Positions 13,564-16,859 of a stretch of DNA of 16,859 bases are shown in pieces (the stretch's first letter is position 1; every line of letters begins with the position of its first letter). A model generated the notes under the pieces. It did not search any database. It saw only the letters and a program-made list of their open reading frames with translations, and had not been told where the DNA came from. The stretch is from NCBI GenBank assembly GCA_017537105.1, contig JAFWBZ010000380.1:1-16859 (forward strand), written 5' to 3'. Source of the DNA: Clostridia bacterium. Lineage in GTDB: Bacteria; Bacillota; Clostridia; Christensenellales; Aristaeellaceae. A program made the position numbers and the translations under genes.

Positions 13564-14109
13564 ATGGGCAACATCTTCACCAGGAAAGCGCTGAACGACA
13601 TTATGGGCAACGAGGGACTGACGCCGGAGCAGCGGACCGAGCAGGTGTTCAGCCTGTACGGGCGGGCGCTGGACGATGGCTACATCGCCAAGGGCGCGGC
13701 CGCTCAGGCCCAGCAGACGGCGCTGGACAACGCCAAGGCCGAGTGGGAGAAGGGCGTCAAGGTGCCCGATCCCAAGGAGAGCGACGCCTACAAGCAGCTG
13801 CAGGGCGAGTTTGACAGCTACAAGGCCATGCAGCAGGCGCGGACGTCCGAGGACTACAAGGGCGTCAAGGGCAAGTTCTTCGAGACGGTCTACGGCATGG
13901 TGGATCGCAAGGACGGGGCGAAACCCGTCGCCGAACAGCTGGCGGACATCCGCAAGGGGTATGAGGAGTACTTTGAGCCGGAGAAGAGCCAGCAGCAGAG
14001 CAAGCCCACGTTCGGCGCGCCCGTGGAGGGCAGTATGCCGAAGGGGGACCAGGGGGCGGCCTCCGCGTTTTCGCAGGCGTGGGGATTTGTCCCGAAGAAG
14101 AAAGAATGA
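13564..14109 (+). CDS. Capsid scaffold protein, GP20-like
   Basis: A 181-residue, highly charged, mostly helical protein directly before the major capsid gene, the expected place for a scaffold. It opens with KALNDIMGNEGLTPEQRTEQVFSLY, has a helical middle with AAAQAQQTALDNAKAEWEKG and SDAYKQLQGEFDSYKAMQQA, and ends in a flexible tail and basic KKKE. This resembles GP20-type minor structural/scaffold proteins. It would guide prohead assembly and leave before DNA packaging. The ATG has AGGAGG nearby. Fifteen bases separate its stop from the major capsid ATG. Confidence 0.75.
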   Translation: MGNIFTRKALNDIMGNEGLTPEQRTEQVFSLYGRALDDGYIAKGAAAQAQQTALDNAKAEWEKGVKVPDPKESDAYKQLQGEFDSYKAMQQARTSEDYKGVKGKFFETVYGMVDRKDGAKPVAEQLADIRKGYEEYFEPEKSQQQSKPTFGAPVEGSMPKGDQGAASAFSQAWGFVPKKKE

Positions 14110-14123
14110 GGAGATGAGACTTT

Positions 14124-15365
14124 ATGCCGAACTTTGTGCAGACTGACGTGAATTACGCCGCCGAGTACAGCCGGGCGCTGGCGGAGGCGTATCCGTATCT
14201 GAGCTACTTCGGCGCGGTTTGGGCTTCGCCCAATTCGGCGCTGTACCGGCCCGGCATGGGCAAGACCATGTACATTCCGACGCTGAGCACCAGCGGCGCT
14301 CGTGCGGTGGACCGCGACCGCATCGACGGTGTGTTCACCCGCGGCTGGAACAACGACCTGCAGGCGGTCATGCTGGACATGGACCGCGAGTGGGACACCC
14401 TCGTGGATCCCATGGACATCCTGGAGACGGGCGACATCGCCACGATCGCCAACATCACCCGGATGTTCAACGAGTTCCAGAAGGTCCCGGAGATGGACGC
14501 CTACCTGGCCGCGAAGCTGGCGGGCTTCGCTGCGCTGTACGGCGGCATTGACGCGACCACCCTGACCACGGCGAACATCCTGGCAACCTGGGATGAGTAC
14601 CTGGCCGAGATGGCGAATCGGCGCGTGAACCGCGACCGGCTGGTGGCGTACATGACGCCGGATACCTACAAGCTGCTGAAGGAAGCCGCGGGCGTGACCC
14701 GCTTCGTCAGCACCGACGAGGGCTACAGGGGTATCGACCGCAACGTGGCGCGCCTGGACGGCGTTAACATCGTGGAGGTTCCCGCCGACATGATGAAGAG
14801 CGCGTACATCTTCACCCAGGGCTGGGCCGTGGACGTGGCGAACGCGAAGCAGATCAATATGCTGCTGGTCGACCCGCTGGCCGTGGCCGCGCCGATCAAG
14901 TACGAGACCTCGATGATGTCCGCCCCCACTGCGCAGTCGAAGGGCAAGTACCTGTACTACGAGCGCTACTACTACGGCGCGTTCAGCCTGATGCAGCGCG
15001 GCGCGGGCTTCTTTGCCAACATGAGCGCGGCGGCGACCCTGGGCGCGCTGACCGTGGCGAGCGCTGCGGGCACCGTGGCCTCCGGCGACAGCGTGATCAC
15101 CGTGACCGGCGCGCTGGTGTACGACAGCGGCCGTGTCCCGATGGATTACGCGCTGTACTACACCAGCGGTCAGAGCGCCGCCGTGTCTCTGACCTACGGC
15201 TCCGCACTGCCCACCGATGGCGGTGTGACCTGGACCCAGCTGGTCGGCAATCCGGCGACCATCGCCAGCCAGACGGCCGGCAAGTACATCACCGTGGCGC
15301 TGGTCGAGAAGACCACCGGCAAGGTGGTGGCCGGCGGCAACACCACGCTGGTTGTGAAGTCCTGA
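14124..15365 (+). CDS. Major capsid protein with extra C-terminal domain
   Basis: A 413-residue shell protein. Residues 1 to about 300 form the capsid body: GMGKTMYIPTLSTSG, DREWDTLVDPMDILETGD, DAYLAAKLAGFAA, RDRLVAYMTPDTYKLLKEA, and KGKYLYYERYYYGAF, all typical of HK97-fold capsid proteins in Firmicutes phages. From about 302 a separate small-residue-rich beta domain of about 110 residues follows (ALTVASAAGTVASGDSVITVTGA through TTGKVVAGGNTTLVVKS), probably an Ig-like surface decoration. Strong AGGAG site and ATG 14124. Codon use is the most regular in the window, as expected for an abundant protein. Position after scaffold supports the call. Confidence 0.88.
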   Translation: MPNFVQTDVNYAAEYSRALAEAYPYLSYFGAVWASPNSALYRPGMGKTMYIPTLSTSGARAVDRDRIDGVFTRGWNNDLQAVMLDMDREWDTLVDPMDILETGDIATIANITRMFNEFQKVPEMDAYLAAKLAGFAALYGGIDATTLTTANILATWDEYLAEMANRRVNRDRLVAYMTPDTYKLLKEAAGVTRFVSTDEGYRGIDRNVARLDGVNIVEVPADMMKSAYIFTQGWAVDVANAKQINMLLVDPLAVAAPIKYETSMMSAPTAQSKGKYLYYERYYYGAFSLMQRGAGFFANMSAAATLGALTVASAAGTVASGDSVITVTGALVYDSGRVPMDYALYYTSGQSAAVSLTYGSALPTDGGVTWTQLVGNPATIASQTAGKYITVALVEKTTGKVVAGGNTTLVVKS

Positions 15366-15384
15366 CGGAAGGGAGGCGCGCGAT

Positions 15385-15804
15385 GTGGCGCAGTATTTGA
15401 CCTATGAGCAGTATCAGGCCTGGGGCGGGACGCTCGACGAGAGCGCCTTCAACCTGGCCGAGATCAAGGCGCGGGCGCGCATCGACGCCATGACGCAAAA
15501 GCGGGTGGCGTACATGCAGACCGTGCCGGAGCAGGTGCAGGCGGCCATGATGGAGATCATCGCCGTGGACGGCACCTTCAGCGCCAGCGCGCAGGCCAGC
15601 GCGCCCGTCGCCGCCTCCTTCACCACGGACGGCTATTCGGAGAGCTACGGCAACGCGGAGAGTCGGACGGCGGCGATCGAGAAGCAGCTGACCGGGAGCA
15701 TCGAGACCCTGCTGGACGGCGTGACCGACGACGAGGGGACGCCCCTGCTCTACGCGGGGGTGCCGACCGTCGGCGCGCCGTGGATCGGGGGGATTATCCC
15801 GTGA
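15385..15804 (+). CDS. Head-tail connector (adaptor) protein
   Basis: A 139-residue protein starting at GTG 15385 with GGGAGG eight bases upstream. An ATG two bases earlier is out of frame and stops at once. The start YLTYEQYQAWGGTLDESAFNLAEIKARARIDAMTQKRV is the helical pattern of phage head-tail connector proteins (gp6/gp15-like), which attach under the portal ring. The middle is alanine/serine-rich and the end carries a glycine-proline tail. It follows the major capsid gene, the normal place. Its TGA overlaps the GTG of the next gene. Confidence 0.78.
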   Translation: MAQYLTYEQYQAWGGTLDESAFNLAEIKARARIDAMTQKRVAYMQTVPEQVQAAMMEIIAVDGTFSASAQASAPVAASFTTDGYSESYGNAESRTAAIEKQLTGSIETLLDGVTDDEGTPLLYAGVPTVGAPWIGGIIP

Positions 15805-16220
15805 AGCTGTGCAACGACACCATTACCGTGTTCAACGCGCGGGTCGACCCTGAGACGGGCGGCAACGTGTGGGCGCCGACGGTCATCGCCGGCGCGAGCT
15901 GGTACCTGACCGACGCTTCCACCGTGGACGCCAGCAAGGGCGGGCTTGTGGCCGCCAACAAGGCGACCATTCGGATCCCCGTGGACGCCGACACCGGCGG
16001 GAAGGCCTACGCCGACCCCGTGAGCTACGCCAGCGCCGAGGATGTGTCCGGGCTGTGGACACTGAAGGGCGGCGACATCGTAGTGAAGGCGGCGGTGGCG
16101 GGTAGCGACTGGACTCCGACGGCGCTGAAGGCGGCCTACGCCGAGTGCGTGACCGTGCTGGGCGTGACCGACAACCGGCGCGCTCCCCGGGCGCCGCACT
16201 GGCGCGTCACGGGAACGTGA
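15801..16220 (+). CDS. DUF6751-like neck/head-closure protein
   Basis: A 139-residue beta-rich protein from GTG 15801 (GTGA overlap; GGGGGG upstream). The text KLCNDTITVFNARVD, then SWYLTDASTVDASKGGLVAANKATIRIPVDAD, and LWTLKGGDIVVKA resembles the DUF6751 family found between connector and minor capsid genes in Firmicutes siphoviruses, probably the head-closure (stopper) protein. An in-frame ATG at 15780 adds seven residues inside the previous gene and is less likely. Assigned from memory of the family and position. Confidence 0.7.
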   Translation: MKLCNDTITVFNARVDPETGGNVWAPTVIAGASWYLTDASTVDASKGGLVAANKATIRIPVDADTGGKAYADPVSYASAEDVSGLWTLKGGDIVVKAAVAGSDWTPTALKAAYAECVTVLGVTDNRRAPRAPHWRVTGT

Positions 16221-16232
16221 GGGGGCGGGAGC

Positions 16233-16697
16233 ATGTTTTCCATCAGCGCGAGGCTGAACGTGAACCTGGACCCCGAGGACATCCTGACGGCCTACGGGCT
16301 GGAGCGGGGCGGACGGGTGCAGCGATTCATCGACCAGAAGGTGATCGAAAGCTGCACGCCCTACGTGCCGGCCAGCCCCAACCGGACGCTGGAGTTCTCC
16401 GCGCAGGCCACCACGGAGATCGGCAGCGGCGAGGTGATCTGGAATACGCCGTATGCCCATTATCAGTACATGGGCATTGTGTACGGGCCGAACATACCGA
16501 TCATCGACCCGGAGACCGGCGTCCGCCTGGGCTGGTTCAGCCCTCCGGGACGGCCGAAGCACCCAACAGACCGCGAGCTGACCTACGACACCAGCCAGAA
16601 TCCCATGGCCGGCCCGTTCTGGTTTGAGCGGGCGAAGGCGGACCATCTGCGTGAGTGGCTGGACGAGGCGCGCAGAGTGATGATAATGGGGGAGTGA
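16233..16697 (+). CDS. Minor capsid/neck protein (Minor_capsid_2, HK97 gp10-like)
   Basis: A 154-residue protein with GGGAG before ATG 16233. The pattern VQRFIDQKVIESCTPYVPASPNRTLEFSA, then YAHYQYMGIVYG, and MAGPFWFERAKADHLREWL is typical of phage minor capsid 2 / gp10-type proteins that join the neck to the tail. The motif for a conserved aromatic YQYMG strand and the C-terminal FWFER helix are clear. Seven bases separate it from the next gene. Confidence 0.78.
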   Translation: MFSISARLNVNLDPEDILTAYGLERGGRVQRFIDQKVIESCTPYVPASPNRTLEFSAQATTEIGSGEVIWNTPYAHYQYMGIVYGPNIPIIDPETGVRLGWFSPPGRPKHPTDRELTYDTSQNPMAGPFWFERAKADHLREWLDEARRVMIMGE

Positions 16698-16703
16698 TAC
16701 CGC

Positions 16704-16859
16704 ATGCCCGACACCAACAACACCGGAGCCCTCCGGACGTGGCTGCGGCGCTGCCCGGCCATCGAGCGCGCCCGGGCCTTCGGCGTGGACTATCTGGCCG
16801 AGAACGGCAGCTATTCGCTGGACGCGACGCCGACGGCGCTGAAATACCGGGAGAATATC
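16704..16859 (+). CDS. Tail-terminator/minor capsid 3-like protein, 3' end outside window
   Basis: ATG 16704 opens a frame that runs off the right edge after 52 codons: TGALRTWLRRCPAIERARAFGVDYLAENGSYSLDATP, then TALKYRENI. This resembles the small tail-completion or minor capsid 3 proteins that follow minor capsid 2 in this phage type (sometimes mislabelled in databases as a chloramphenicol resistance protein). The position fits a tail terminator. Ribosome site GGGGGAG lies upstream at the end of the preceding gene. Confidence 0.65.
   Translation, partial: MPDTNNTGALRTWLRRCPAIERARAFGVDYLAENGSYSLDATPTALKYRENI

Overview
The window is a 16.9 kb piece of a tailed (siphovirus-type) temperate phage or prophage. 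The host is probably a high-GC gut Clostridia species, such as a member of the Oscillospirales. The grounds are GC-rich coding sequence, strong GGAGG ribosome sites, frequent GTG starts, ATGA/GTGA overlaps, and the gene set itself: VapE-type primase/helicase, VRR-NUC nuclease, SNF2-like helicase, ArpU/DUF1492-like regulator, Gp6-like portal, Phage_min_cap2 and GP20-like scaffold. Small palindromic repeats of a kind I associate with such Clostridia also occur. The host assignment is inference. All supported genes are on the + strand. No integrase, repressor, lysis or tail genes fall inside the window.

Layout. (1) 1-3605: a triple helix-turn-helix protein cut by the left edge, a PD-(D/E)XK-type nuclease with a zinc ribbon, and a 796-residue primase/helicase. 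(2) 3606-3827: an AT-rich intergenic region with repeated GTAACYGAAG motifs, a possible replication origin or operator. (3) 3828-6644: VRR-NUC nuclease; a SNF2-like helicase interrupted by an amber codon exactly in its Walker A motif; two small phage proteins; the ArpU/DUF1492-like late regulator; and a 47-residue membrane protein. A 47-bp copy of the regulator's 5' end lies about 0.55 kb upstream of that gene. (4) 6645-6863: a strong extended -10 promoter followed by a run of hairpins, leading into packaging. (5) 6864-16859: TerS, TerL, a glycosyltransferase, portal, a minor capsid protein with an AT-richer C-terminal JAB-like domain, its small overlapping partner gene and a terminator, a nonsense-broken DUF6275 gene, a zinc-ribbon protein and a second terminator, scaffold, major capsid protein with an extra C-terminal domain, three head-tail connector or neck proteins, and the start of another.

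Three things stand out. First, palindromic mobile repeats sit in the phage at four places, two of them in-frame inside protein genes (portal and SNF2 helicase). Second, the minor capsid protein looks like a MuF-type polymorphic toxin: a virion protein carrying a swappable C-terminal metallopeptidase-like domain, with a candidate immunity gene overlapping its stop codon, a terminator behind it and a promoter-like sequence at the fusion joint. Third, two genes carry in-frame stop codons, suggesting early prophage decay.
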